From positions 62,001-126,000 of the forward strand of contig CANHKV010000001.1 of assembly GCA_947461445.1 (NCBI GenBank): a DNA stretch of 64,000 bases, in the 5' to 3' direction. Below the pieces are notes generated by a model. It was not told where the DNA came from. It did not search any database and was given only the letters and a program-made list of their open reading frames with translations. This DNA comes from Holosporales bacterium. GTDB taxonomy: Bacteria; Pseudomonadota; Alphaproteobacteria; Holosporales; Holosporaceae. Position numbers and translations under genes: made by a program. How positions within the stretch are numbered: the stretch's first letter is position 1; the number at the start of each line of letters is the position of its first letter. This document shows positions 38,772 to 47,462 of the stretch, one piece after another.

Positions 38772-39578
38772 TTAGTTTATTTCATATGTATCGATTTTTG
38801 ATACTCTTGCTAGCACATCTTTTATTTCACTTTTTTCCTTTTCAAATAATTGCAATGTTTTAACTATGGCATCTAGACGTTTTCTCGCAATCGCATTTTC
38901 TTTGTCGATAGAACGGGTTAAGATTTCTCTCTGAAGCTCTTCCGAAGAATCATCGTCATCTCTGTCCATGTCATTTAATTTTTGTGTGAAACCTCTTATT
39001 TTTTCGCAATGTTTAGACATATTTTTTTTTAATTCATGGATAAACATGCTAATCATTGATTCATCTTTTGATTTATTTAAGCATTCTATAATATTATTGT
39101 TGCCTTTTTCTTTTTTGATTAATGTATCCATCTGATGTAATGTGTGAATTACTGCTTGACAGTACCTCATTTGGAAAGCACTTAATGTACCTATTATATT
39201 AGAAAAATTGCTTGCTTTTGTAGATATTCCTGCGCTAAATTTTTTCTCGCTGTATAGAGCGGCCATTTCTTTACATATATCTGCCAGAACCGACGTTATT
39301 TCGATGTTTAAGGTTTCAATTTGTTCTATAATTTTTAGGGGTACACCATAGTATTCATTAATGTATTTATCTGTAAGTGAATAATCATTACCAATAATAA
39401 TATTTGATGCTTTTTTTTTAATTTCAGACAATACTTCTTTAATACTTTGGCCGGATGTTTTTACGCGATTTGATGGAGAGTCAAGCTCTTGAGGATAGGT
39501 GCTGTCTACACCATAGGTTGTGCTGGCTATGCCACATAGAAACAACAAAGCCATTGATTTTTTATAAATATTCATCAT
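38772..39578 (-). CDS. Exported helical hypothetical protein (268 aa)
   Basis: No family is recognised. A signal peptide (MNIYKKSMALLFLCGIASTT, cleavage near TTYG) is preceded by AAGGAAAT and two adjacent ATGs. The mature 245 residues are mostly helix-forming: Lys, Glu, Ile and Leu rich, with heptad-like stretches in residues 45-75, 90-150 and 205-265 and an acidic patch DRDDDDSSEE near 210. Three cysteines occur in the mature part. The gene is much more AT-rich than secA beside it and lies between two copies of a 104-bp repeat next to tRNA-Ser, as expected of a recently inserted gene. Effector or surface role is only a guess. Confidence 0.65.
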   Translation of the reverse strand: MMNIYKKSMALLFLCGIASTTYGVDSTYPQELDSPSNRVKTSGQSIKEVLSEIKKKASNIIIGNDYSLTDKYINEYYGVPLKIIEQIETLNIEITSVLADICKEMAALYSEKKFSAGISTKASNFSNIIGTLSAFQMRYCQAVIHTLHQMDTLIKKEKGNNNIIECLNKSKDESMISMFIHELKKNMSKHCEKIRGFTQKLNDMDRDDDDSSEELQREILTRSIDKENAIARKRLDAIVKTLQLFEKEKSEIKDVLARVSKIDTYEIN

Positions 39579-39740
39579 ATTTCCTTTTTTAAATAATTAT
39601 TTAAACTAAAAATTGCAAAAACAATGCAATCTAATTAATGTACCATGGTTTTTGAAAAAATAAAATTAAATTTGCACTATAATGTCAATGAGTAAAAAAT
39701 GTTAAGGAATGATGAAGAAATGTATAGTTTTGGGGTTCGT

Positions 39741-39844
39741 AGAGGGTTTGATTATCATGCCGGGGGCATGATGAAGATGCGAAGCAACCCGCAGGCAAGC
39801 CAAGGGTGAGGATTTGTTTTCAACCAATCCGAGTCAATCCCTCT
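39741..39844. repeat. 104-bp direct repeat, copy 2
   Basis: Second copy of the 38586-38689 element, one mismatch. Its right end runs into a copy of the tRNA-Ser 3' end. Confidence 0.95.
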
Positions 39845-39853
39845 CTCTCTACC
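39836..39853. repeat. Copy of the tRNA-Ser 3' end (possible attachment site)
   Basis: AATCCCTCTCTCTCTACC matches the tRNA-Ser(CGA) 3' end at 38525-38542 in all 18 positions. Such a duplication flanking an insert is the usual trace of site-specific integration into a tRNA gene, although no integrase gene lies between the two copies. The next 240 bases to the ABC permease stop hold no gene I can support. Confidence 0.65.
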
Positions 39854-40094
39854 CCAAGACTGGGCTCATTCCCTACTCTAAGACTGCGGTTACTCTTTGC
39901 CAGTTTATGTTCTTCAAATGGGCTCTGCCCACCAGAATGATTGTTCATATTGGTCCATATTTATAATGTGGTCTGATTTTATTCTAAAGGCTTACTCTAT
40001 TATATGGCTGCGCACCACCTAGTCTATATAAAATTGTTTTAAGAGCAGGCCACAGAACGGCTGTAAACCCTTACCATCCCCTAAAATTAACGGA

Positions 40095-40925
40095 TCAGAG
40101 CGCATCATTGCTTCTCTTTTGTATGGCGATCACAATCAACACAATGCTTCCTGTAAAGAATTTCAAGTCCGATGGTGAAAGACCCAAAGATAAAGCAATC
40201 CCATGGATTTGCTGATAAATAAGTGCCCCAATAATGGGGGCGGCCAACTGTTTTGGTATGGTGCTATTGCCCACTATGGATTCTCCGATCATCAGGCCTG
40301 CCAATCCATGAATCAGTATACCAACACCTATGCCAACATCCATGAATTGCTGTATTTGCACCATCAAACTGCCTGCAAGACCAAACATAGACCCTGCTAT
40401 GAACAAGCCCAAGCTTGTATAGTGATTGACACTGATTCCTTGGTTTACAGCGAATTTAGGATTATTGCCTATCGTTCGAAACTGCAAACCAAAATCAGTA
40501 TGCAAAAATAATGCAAAAGGTGTTATGCAAATCATAAGAACAATAATCAGAGTTATAACATCAAATTTTAAACCACCCATATCAAACAATGCCATGTTGG
40601 GTTTCCCCATAATCCTGAGGTTGACGCTATAGGCCATGGTGCTGAGTATAATTCCAGCAAGCAAGCTGTTAACCTTTAGCCGTAAAGCCACTTGCGCTGT
40701 GCAGAGCGCCATAAATCCCCCAGCAATAATGCCACCTATAATCGCAACTATTTGTGGTATTCCCGCAGCAATGAGACTGGCACATACTGCGCCTCCCAGT
40801 GGATATGCCCCTTCTGCAGTTAAATCTGGAAAGTTGAGGAAACGAAATGGAATCATAATGCCAAAAGCAATAATGGCAATTATTAATCCCTGCAATATTC
40901 CGCTGTAGAAAAGTTCAATGGTCAT
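40095..40925 (-). CDS. ABC importer permease (TrpY-like)
   Basis: This is the membrane component of an ABC_sub_bind-type importer (COG4120). Eight to nine hydrophobic segments are visible, with FGIMIPFRFLNFPDLTAEGA near the start, a motif of this permease family, and the QVALRLKVNSLLAGIILSTM loop that would contact the ATPase. ATG 40925 (MTIELFYSGILQGLI) overlaps the ATPase gene end by 11 bases; the ORF itself is open to 40976. Substrates described for the family include tryptophan and other aromatic amino acids, but that cannot be read from the sequence. Confidence 0.85.
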   Translation of the reverse strand: MTIELFYSGILQGLIIAIIAFGIMIPFRFLNFPDLTAEGAYPLGGAVCASLIAAGIPQIVAIIGGIIAGGFMALCTAQVALRLKVNSLLAGIILSTMAYSVNLRIMGKPNMALFDMGGLKFDVITLIIVLMICITPFALFLHTDFGLQFRTIGNNPKFAVNQGISVNHYTSLGLFIAGSMFGLAGSLMVQIQQFMDVGIGVGILIHGLAGLMIGESIVGNSTIPKQLAAPIIGALIYQQIHGIALSLGLSPSDLKFFTGSIVLIVIAIQKRSNDAL

Positions 40926-41649
40926 TTTTTTCTCCTTGTCGTAAGAGCTGATCTTCATACTGATGAAACATTCCAATCAAATCCCCCACAGCCATGCCTT
41001 TCTTTTGCGCCCCTTTGATATCTAATACTACTTTGCCTTGGTGGAGCATAATGAGGCGATTGCCATATTTAATAGCATCCTCCATTTTATGTGTAATCAT
41101 TATCGTAGTGAGTCCACGCTTTATTGCTTGCTTATGGGTATATTCCATAAGAAAAGCTTGCATTTTAGGATCAAGTGCCGATGTATGCTCATCTAATAGC
41201 AGAATTTGCTTACCAGAGTTAATTGCCATCAGGGTTGCAACCATCTGCCTTTGCCCACCAGATAGCTTTTTTAAAGGCCGATCAATATACGCTTCTAAAC
41301 CGATATCTAGCTCTTTTAGATTTTCAATCACTTGACCTCTATACCTTTTATAAAAACGCAATTTTGGTTTTGTTATGGTGCTTAAGGCAATATTCTCAAG
41401 CAGAGTCATTTCAGGTACGGTGCCAAAGTTTACATCTTGTACCACTTGCGCCACATCACCGCGTAGTGTTATGTCACCAGAATCTGCTGTATACTCACCG
41501 CTTATTAACTGGAGCAAAGTAGATTTACCGCATCCATTGGCTCCAATAAGAACACAAAAATCTCCATCTTCTAAATACAGACTGATCTTGTTTATTACAG
41601 GCTTAAAAACCCCTTGGAATGATTTTACAACGTTTTCAATGTTAATCAT
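40915..41649 (-). CDS. ABC importer ATP-binding protein (TrpZ-like)
   Basis: Walker A GANGCGKSTLLQL, Q-loop VQDVNFGTVPEM, signature LSGGQRQMVATLMA, Walker B ILLLDEHTSALD (DEH instead of the usual DEP) and H-loop IMITHKMEDA are present. It corresponds to COG1101, the partner of the TrpX/TrpY-like proteins, and is the middle gene of the operon. Start at 41649 is 3 bases downstream of the binding-protein stop; the end overlaps the permease. Confidence 0.9.
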   Translation of the reverse strand: MINIENVVKSFQGVFKPVINKISLYLEDGDFCVLIGANGCGKSTLLQLISGEYTADSGDITLRGDVAQVVQDVNFGTVPEMTLLENIALSTITKPKLRFYKRYRGQVIENLKELDIGLEAYIDRPLKKLSGGQRQMVATLMAINSGKQILLLDEHTSALDPKMQAFLMEYTHKQAIKRGLTTIMITHKMEDAIKYGNRLIMLHQGKVVLDIKGAQKKGMAVGDLIGMFHQYEDQLLRQGEKNDH

Positions 41650-41652
41650 AAA

Positions 41653-42621
41653 TCACCCCACAACTTTTATATCAGAAGGAATAGAAACGCCTAATTCTAT
41701 GGCAAGTTTTTTATTGATCACACCATGATGGTCCTCTGGTTTTGGGTATAACGGAGTTAAGTGACTTATTTTTTGACCCCGCAGAACATCTGCTGTAAGT
41801 TTCGCTGCATTTCTGCCCACCGTCCTATAATCCACACCAAAACTTGCCAGCGCCAACCCGTCTTTTACTGCCTCAGCTTCTACGTTAAATACAGGAATAT
41901 GCATTTTACGAGCCTCTGCACTGATGACTGGTAACGTTGGTTGGATTGGTCCACTCGTTCCGACATAAATGAAATCTACTTTGTTTTTGAATTCCTGCAT
42001 TCTGATCTGCACGTCGCGCGCCTGTTCTACTGGTATGGCGACAACAGACATATCAAGCTCTGCCGCACATGCTCTCATCATATGAACTAATGCCATATCA
42101 TTGGATTCTGATGTTGCATACAGCAGACCCACCTTTGTTGCCTTTGGCAAAATTGATTTAGCAAATTTTAGAAAAGCCTTCAGGTCTTGCATATCAGAGC
42201 TGCCTGTAATATTGATATCCGCTTTATCCCTCTCTTTGATCAATCCAGCTTCTATGGGGTCTGTAATCACGGTATAAATGAGAGGAACATCATGAATCTT
42301 ACCTTTGGCTGCTTGGGCAACCGGAGTGGTCATAACCAATATGGCTCTGGGGTTTTGTGCTTTAAGACTGATGAGCATTTGCTGGATTAAGCTTGGATCA
42401 AATCCAACATCTGCCATAGCATAATGTATATTTTGATTTTCAGTAAAACCTTCTGCTCTCATCTGCTCTTTGAAACCAGCTATGGCAGCATCCAGCGAAG
42501 CATGGGGTCCATAATTGGCTATGGCTATAACAGGGGTATTATCTTTTCTATTGGTATTATAAGCCGTGAACACTGTTATAAGAGATATAAAAGCAGCAAT
42601 AAAATATAATAAATTTTTCAT
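41653..42621 (-). CDS. ABC importer substrate-binding protein (TrpX-like)
   Basis: The protein belongs to the ABC_sub_bind family (COG2984). A hydrophobic N-terminus (LLYFIAAFISLITVFTAY) acts as signal or anchor. The body is a periplasmic-binding fold: VIAIANYGPHASLDAAIAGF, PRAILVMTTPVAQAAKG, VPLIYTVITDPIEAGLI, ITGSSDMQDLKAFLKFA, GLLYATSESNDMALVH, FIYVGTSGPIQPTLPVIS and GLALASFGVDYRTVGRNAA. Length 322 is typical. It is first in a three-gene operon. A promoter presumably lies in the AT-rich upstream stretch. Ligand unknown; aromatic amino acids are possible. Confidence 0.88.
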   Translation of the reverse strand: MKNLLYFIAAFISLITVFTAYNTNRKDNTPVIAIANYGPHASLDAAIAGFKEQMRAEGFTENQNIHYAMADVGFDPSLIQQMLISLKAQNPRAILVMTTPVAQAAKGKIHDVPLIYTVITDPIEAGLIKERDKADINITGSSDMQDLKAFLKFAKSILPKATKVGLLYATSESNDMALVHMMRACAAELDMSVVAIPVEQARDVQIRMQEFKNKVDFIYVGTSGPIQPTLPVISAEARKMHIPVFNVEAEAVKDGLALASFGVDYRTVGRNAAKLTADVLRGQKISHLTPLYPKPEDHHGVINKKLAIELGVSIPSDIKVVG

Positions 42622-43354
42622 ACGTAATCCATGTCAAAAATTGATTTTATAGGTAAAAATATTCGCATTATATTTAATATTAATGCAAAATCATTACAGA
42701 AATTAACTGTAAAAATACTATTGGCCGGATGGCCAAGACATAGAAAACAAAGGGTATGATTGAAATGAATATTTCAAAACAATATATAACATTTTATAAA
42801 CCGTATATTAAAAAATTGACAAAGCAGCGTGCACAAACGAATTAACGCCAGCGCCACCAATGTATTGCAAAATTTTTCATTACTACGGTTAACATTATTT
42901 TTGTTCCATAAAATAACAAGAAAGCTTTTAATAAAGCCTAGCCATTTTTATACACTAATATGGAGACTGTGTCAAGCTTGTATTTTAAATCCTGCTGTAT
43001 CGAGAGCATGCTTTGTAATGTCCTATATTGTGTTGTAATGGGGAAATAAATCCTGACCAGAGGGTTTACTTGAATGCACAGATTGTGATAAAAATTTCGC
43101 GGATAGCCGTGATGGTCCTCTGGTTTTGGTTAGACGCAGAGGAAGTAAACCAGGGGGATAATGCACCTGAATGGCTGAAAATTCAAGTGAACCATCTGAT
43201 GCAGAACCCCATGAATCGGCCATCATTATCCTTGATGATCGTGGAATCAGACTGAATGCGCCGGCTTTTTATCGAATCAAACCCCACGAGCCGGTGTAAG
43301 AGGCTTAGAGAAGGTGATGGCACTTTTGAGGCTGGCCTATTGTTCCATTGCATT
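42622..43354. other. Intergenic region, possible decayed sequence
   Basis: The 730-base gap is AT-rich in its first half, with a palindrome TTGGCC-GGAT-GGCCAA at 42721-42736 and possible short frames without ribosome sites. At 43110-43129 a 20-base string is identical to part of the TrpX-like gene (41726-41745), hinting at a degraded paralog. The plus-strand frame described separately at 43171-43299 is the only one that looks at all coding. Confidence 0.5.
43171..43299 (+). CDS. Possible small acidic peptide (42 aa)
   Basis: The frame starts MAENSSEPSDAEPHESAIII and ends near IKPHEPV. Composition is protein-like, with an acidic Ser-rich N-terminus and a short mixed C-terminus, but there is no ribosome site and no family match. 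It is convergent with the GrpB-GNAT gene. It could be the tail of a decayed gene. Confidence 0.2.
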   Translation: MAENSSEPSDAEPHESAIIILDDRGIRLNAPAFYRIKPHEPV

Positions 43355-44383
43355 TCACAACATTTTGACCAGATGGGTGTGCGGGGCTGAAAAGGATGGG
43401 GTCCACAGCCCAGACCAATCAACGCCCATGTCGGTTGGCGTGCACGGGGACATGTCGGCTCTTTCGGTTGACGTATCCCTCGCACCTGAAAAATCAGGCG
43501 GCAATTCTGAAAACCCGCGCTTTTTGTAAAACCATTGCGCATCCACCAGGCTGTGGGTGTGCAGGGATAAAATGCCCTGTTTTTTCAACCATTTTTCTAT
43601 TAAAGTCAGCATTTCCCATCCATACCCTTGATTTTGGAAGCCACTGTCCGTGGCCACAGCCCGCAGCGCAGCCCAAGATTGGCCCAAAACATCAATATGC
43701 CCAATGGATCGCGTTGTTATGCCGTCACATAAGATAAAATGCTGGGCCGTACAGGATGTTATACTGGGGTGATTTGTGTCATAGGCAATGCCAAGGGGAT
43801 CCAGTATTTCTGTTTTGCAAATGCGGTAATAATCGGCCCACTCTTGATGATGGGTTGGGCGCAAGAATCGGCGTCTGGCGTATCCTGCAGCGTGCAAAAT
43901 GGATCGGATAAAGGGGGCTTTTCCCAAAGTATAGCCGACAAACATGGCGCCATTTTTTTCATGATTGGATTCATCGGCCAACAAATCGGCTTTTAATTGG
44001 GCGTATTGGTCGCGCGCACTGGGGTGTTTGCGTAAATGATCGCGGAACAGGATGATTAGTTCTATTTCTGGATGATTTTGCTCTAAGACATGCAGATTAA
44101 AATCATTCTGGCCGCGTTTGGTAAACCCAAGTTTAAATGGAATATTCCATTCGCCCTCATAAGCATAGCCTGCCTTTTCCAACGGCGCGATTGCTTTTTC
44201 ACCATTTTTCACCACAGCAATGATATCGATTTTGGGTTTGGCAGCCAGACCTGGAACAGAGGTGGATCCCACATGATGAATGGCCATGCCGTTATCGCTC
44301 AGCGCCTTTTGAATGCAATGGGTCTCTGTTTGAAAAATGTGGGGCCACTGGGGGTCATAGGGCAGCACTTGAACTTTTTTCAT
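43355..44383 (-). CDS. GrpB-domain / GNAT acetyltransferase fusion
   Basis: Residues 1-170 are a GrpB (UPF0157) domain of the nucleotidyltransferase superfamily: VQVLPYDPQWPHIF, IHHVGSTSVPGLAAKPKIDI and HPEIELIILFRDHLRKHPSA. From about 185 the chain is a GNAT domain: ILCDGITTRSIGHIDVLGQS, WAALRAVATDSGFQNQGYG with the acetyl-CoA loop, and AQWFYKKRGFSELPPDF. ATG 44383 (MKKVQVLPYDPQ) fits; the frame runs to 44491 inside the upstream gene. The last 40 residues contain an unusual Ser/Thr/Asp-rich insert before HLVKML. GrpB-GNAT fusions may modify aminoglycosides or nucleotides, but no substrate can be inferred. Confidence 0.82.
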   Translation of the reverse strand: MKKVQVLPYDPQWPHIFQTETHCIQKALSDNGMAIHHVGSTSVPGLAAKPKIDIIAVVKNGEKAIAPLEKAGYAYEGEWNIPFKLGFTKRGQNDFNLHVLEQNHPEIELIILFRDHLRKHPSARDQYAQLKADLLADESNHEKNGAMFVGYTLGKAPFIRSILHAAGYARRRFLRPTHHQEWADYYRICKTEILDPLGIAYDTNHPSITSCTAQHFILCDGITTRSIGHIDVLGQSWAALRAVATDSGFQNQGYGWEMLTLIEKWLKKQGILSLHTHSLVDAQWFYKKRGFSELPPDFSGARDTSTERADMSPCTPTDMGVDWSGLWTPSFSAPHTHLVKML

Positions 44384-44471
44384 GATTCTGTTTTGGTTAC
44401 AATGGTTGTTGTCATTGTATAATAATAATTTCTTGGTTGTCGTTGTGCTCTTTTCAGAGCCGCGTTTCGTT

Positions 44472-44909
44472 TTAATGGATGCAGCAATCATTGATTGTGC
44501 TGTATCTTTCCCATTTCAAAGCATTGTCTGAATTGGCTCTTATTTTTCCGATTTTCCATAAATTCATCATAAATGGGATGCTTTGCCTGTGCAGGCTCTC
44601 TAAACCTTGCTCTTGGGTCAGTGTTTTTAACAATGCCATTCGTTTAGAAAATTTAGCCTCTGTTTTACCCAACGTTTCAGAAACATCAAAACCAGAAAAT
44701 ACACACAACGAGATGGCAGCATGCAACCAGTCACCTATTTCTTCTTGCATCTTTTCATTGCAGCCCACCTCTATTTCCTGGCGAAGTTCTTTGCATTCAG
44801 AAATAATCGGATCCAATATCACCCCTTGGTCCGGCCAATGGACACCAAAGGCTTGAGCATAAAGGATTTGTTCGGTCACAGTGTGCAAATCAGAGTGCAA
44901 AAATTTCAT
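44472..44909 (-). CDS. MazG-like nucleotide pyrophosphohydrolase
   Basis: The protein resembles single-domain MazG pyrophosphohydrolases that hydrolyse NTPs. ILDPIISECKELRQEIEVG supplies the ExxE pair, QEEIGDWLHAAISLCVFSGF the EExGD-type magnesium site, and ETLGKTEAKFSKRMALLKTL plus EQGLESLHRQSIPFMMNLWK match the C-terminal MazG part. Length 145. It is a short orphan downstream of rpsA; the next gene (GrpB-GNAT) starts 88 bases after its stop if ATG 44383 is used. It might act as a housecleaning enzyme. Confidence 0.8.
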   Translation of the reverse strand: MKFLHSDLHTVTEQILYAQAFGVHWPDQGVILDPIISECKELRQEIEVGCNEKMQEEIGDWLHAAISLCVFSGFDVSETLGKTEAKFSKRMALLKTLTQEQGLESLHRQSIPFMMNLWKIGKIRANSDNALKWERYSTINDCCIH

Positions 44910-45129
44910 GGGTTTTTACCTCTGGTGTATGGTTTTGATACCACAGCATTGCACCATACCATTGTAATGGTACTGAGGGCAGAGAGATGATCCTCCAGAG
45001 AGGCAGGGCACCCATTTTCCGTGTGCCCTGTTGCTTCTCGTCTCTGATTTCCTGACTTGTGCGTAACGTTTACGCCTTTCACCATTGCCTAACCCCGCTG
45101 ATCGTGCGCTCTGAATCCTTACAAAAAGA

Positions 45130-46836
45130 TCAGGCCACAGGGGTGTTCTGATTATGGAGATTTTCACGGTCAATGGCTTCTTTGACCAATGAGCCCAAAG
45201 AATCGCCATCAGACTTATCTCTATCTTTATATTCACTCAGCGCTTCTTTTTCCTCATCCAATTCCATGGCTTTGATGGACAAAGCAATATAGTGGGTTTC
45301 TGGATTAAACGCCGTTATTTTCGCCTGAACATCTTGTCCCACGGCAAAGCGTTGGCTGTTTTGCAAAGCGCGATCTCTGGATAACTCTGCCCGTTGAATG
45401 GTGGCCTGTAATCCATCGCCCAAATCCACTTCTACGCCTTGATCCATGGTGCGCAGAACAACAGCTTTAACAACCTGGCCTTTTTTAAATTGACCGTGTT
45501 TTTCCATCCAAGGATCCGATGTCAATTGCTTGATGCCAAGACCAATCATTTCCTTGACTAAATTCACGCTTAACACCTTCATTGTAACCATGCTGCCCAC
45601 ATGATATTTATTTAACGGCTGCTCATTGGCATCCCAAGACAGATCGGATTGATACACAACCCCTTCTAAGCTGCCAGGCAAGCTGACCAATAAACCAAAT
45701 TCTGTAATATCATGAACTTCACCTTCCACTTCTGATCCCTCTGGGTGCTCTTTGGCAAAGCGCTCTAATAGATTTTCAGTACACTGTTTAATGCCCAAAG
45801 AAATGCGACGCTTGGTGGTATCAATGTCTAAAATCATGGTTTCAATGCGTTGCTCTGGTTTCACGACATGGTGAGGATTGGGTGTCTTTTTGCCCCACAC
45901 CATATCGCCCATATGAACCAGACCTTCCAGGCCTTCGTCCATACGCACAAAGGCTCCATATTCCACCACATTGCTGACTTCACCTTGGACTTTGTCCCCA
46001 GGCTTATAGCGTTCTGTAATGTTTAACCATGGGTCTTTTTCTAGCTGTTTCATGCCCAGGGAAATTCTTTGACTTTCTTTGTTCAAACGGGTCACCATCA
46101 CATCAATTTCATCGTTTAGTTTCAAGACTTCGCTGGGGTGCTTGATGCGTGTCCAAGAAATATCCGTAATGTGCAACAATCCATCAATGCCGCCCAAGTC
46201 CACAAACACACCGTAATCCGTGATGTTTTTAACCGTTCCTTTCAGACGATCACCTTGTTGCAACTTGGCCAATAATTCTTGACGACTAGAAGATCGGGTA
46301 TCTTCTAGAACGGCACGACGAGAAACCACCACATTGCTGCGCAAATCATCCATTTTCAAAACGACAAAACGATCTGTGACATTCAGGAAATGGGACAAAT
46401 CTTTGACTGGACGAATGTCCACCTGACTGCCAGGCAAGAAGGCTATGGTTCCCCGAATATCCACGGTTAAACCACCCTTGACCTGGCCAATAATCGTTCC
46501 CTCGATGGGTTTGCGGGAATGGAATGATTCGCTGAGATATTGCCAAGAGGCTTCTTGTCGTGCACGTTCGTGACTGAGCTGTACATCGCCCTGAGGCCCT
46601 TCATATCGGTCAATATAGACGTCAACAATGTCTCCAACCGCTAGTTTTTCGGGCAAAAATTCTTTCAAAGGCACACGGCCTTCTGACTTTAAATCCACAT
46701 CAATCAAGGCCATATCTTTGTCAATGGAAACCACTTTTCCTTTGACAACTTGGCCTTCCAGATTCATTCTTTTTTGAAAATGTGCCTCTAAAAGATTTTG
46801 AAAATCACTATTTGTATTGAATTCGGGTTTTGACAT
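45130..46836 (-). CDS. rpsA: 30S ribosomal protein S1
   Basis: S1 binds mRNA leaders and aids initiation. Six S1 OB-fold repeats are visible, opening with VVKGKVVSIDKDMALIDVDL, IEGTIIGQVKGGLTVDIRG, LKGTVKNITDYGVFVDLGG, VQGEVSNVVEYGAFVRMDE, VEGEVHDITEFGLLVSLPG and VKAVVLRTMDQGVEVDLGD. Length 568 is typical. There is no obvious Shine-Dalgarno at the start, which is common for rpsA. The gene is monocistronic-looking, with cmk not adjacent. Confidence 0.97.
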   Translation of the reverse strand: MSKPEFNTNSDFQNLLEAHFQKRMNLEGQVVKGKVVSIDKDMALIDVDLKSEGRVPLKEFLPEKLAVGDIVDVYIDRYEGPQGDVQLSHERARQEASWQYLSESFHSRKPIEGTIIGQVKGGLTVDIRGTIAFLPGSQVDIRPVKDLSHFLNVTDRFVVLKMDDLRSNVVVSRRAVLEDTRSSSRQELLAKLQQGDRLKGTVKNITDYGVFVDLGGIDGLLHITDISWTRIKHPSEVLKLNDEIDVMVTRLNKESQRISLGMKQLEKDPWLNITERYKPGDKVQGEVSNVVEYGAFVRMDEGLEGLVHMGDMVWGKKTPNPHHVVKPEQRIETMILDIDTTKRRISLGIKQCTENLLERFAKEHPEGSEVEGEVHDITEFGLLVSLPGSLEGVVYQSDLSWDANEQPLNKYHVGSMVTMKVLSVNLVKEMIGLGIKQLTSDPWMEKHGQFKKGQVVKAVVLRTMDQGVEVDLGDGLQATIQRAELSRDRALQNSQRFAVGQDVQAKITAFNPETHYIALSIKAMELDEEKEALSEYKDRDKSDGDSLGSLVKEAIDRENLHNQNTPVA

Positions 46837-46972
46837 AAAACAATTGCTCGGGCTAGGGGTGTGTTAAATACTCATTTAGTATAGGGCCTTTACCTAGAAC
46901 ACACAATAGATTTAACCCTCTGGAACACCATCTTTTTGCCAACTGTCTAGAAAAAAGGCCCAGATGAAGTTC

Positions 46973-47001
46973 TTTACTCGGTTGGAAAAATAAATTATAA
47001 T
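46973..47001 (+). promoter_or_regulatory. Sigma-70-like promoter of infA
   Basis: TTTACT (46973-46978) and a perfect TATAAT (46996-47001) are 17 bases apart, 28 bases before the infA ATG. This is the strongest candidate between the divergent rpsA and infA genes. Confidence 0.5.
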
Positions 47002-47028
47002 TAGAATTAAATTCTAGAAAAAGAAAAT

Positions 47029-47277
47029 ATGGCAAAAGAAGCAACCATAGAGTGCTGTGGAATTGTTGTAGAATGTCTGCCCAATGAGCAATTTAAAATT
47101 CGATTAGATGACACCGACCACATTATAAATGCCTATATTGCTGGGAATATGCGAAAACATCAAATCCGAGTCCTGGTGGGCGATCGTGTCACCGTTGAAA
47201 TGACACCATATGACATGACCAAGGGCCGCATTCGTTTTCGCGGTGTTAAAACCCACCACAATCCAGCCCCGAATTAA
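47029..47277 (+). CDS. infA: Translation initiation factor IF-1
   Basis: IF-1 occupies the A site during initiation. [20 protein letters not shown], the [20 protein letters not shown] segment and [20 protein letters not shown] are the OB-fold signature. At 82 residues it carries about ten extra C-terminal residues (HHNPAPN). It has no clear Shine-Dalgarno but an A-rich leader. Followed by serS after 185 bases. Confidence 0.96.
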   Translation: MAKEATIECCGIVVECLPNEQFKIRLDDTDHIINAYIAGNMRKHQIRVLVGDRVTVEMTPYDMTKGRIRFRGVKTHHNPAPN

Positions 47278-47462
47278 AATCTGTGGGTCTTGGATGGCGT
47301 TAAAAAGGTTGTTTCTTTGTTTTTTAATCTGGATTTTTTGGCCAATCCCTTTTGAAATAAATTGAAAAATCCCTGCACAATCTGTGTTGGGCCTATTGAT
47401 TTTTGTGCCCAAGTGTTACTAGATTAAAGTAAGATCTATTGCGCACAAAGCAGATAAATGTA

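Noticed and set aside
42829-43038. 69-residue plus-strand frame upstream of the GrpB-GNAT gene
   Set aside because: AT-rich composition, no ribosome site and no recognisable pattern; probably chance.
45004-45030. Hairpin CAGGGCAC...GTGCCCTG between rpsA and the MazG-like gene
   Set aside because: Perfect 8-bp stem, but no T-run on the minus strand after it, so a terminator call is not justified.
44916-45236. 106-residue frame opposite in phase to the rpsA end
   Set aside because: It overlaps the strongly supported S1 C-terminus on the same strand in another frame and has no ribosome site or similarity.
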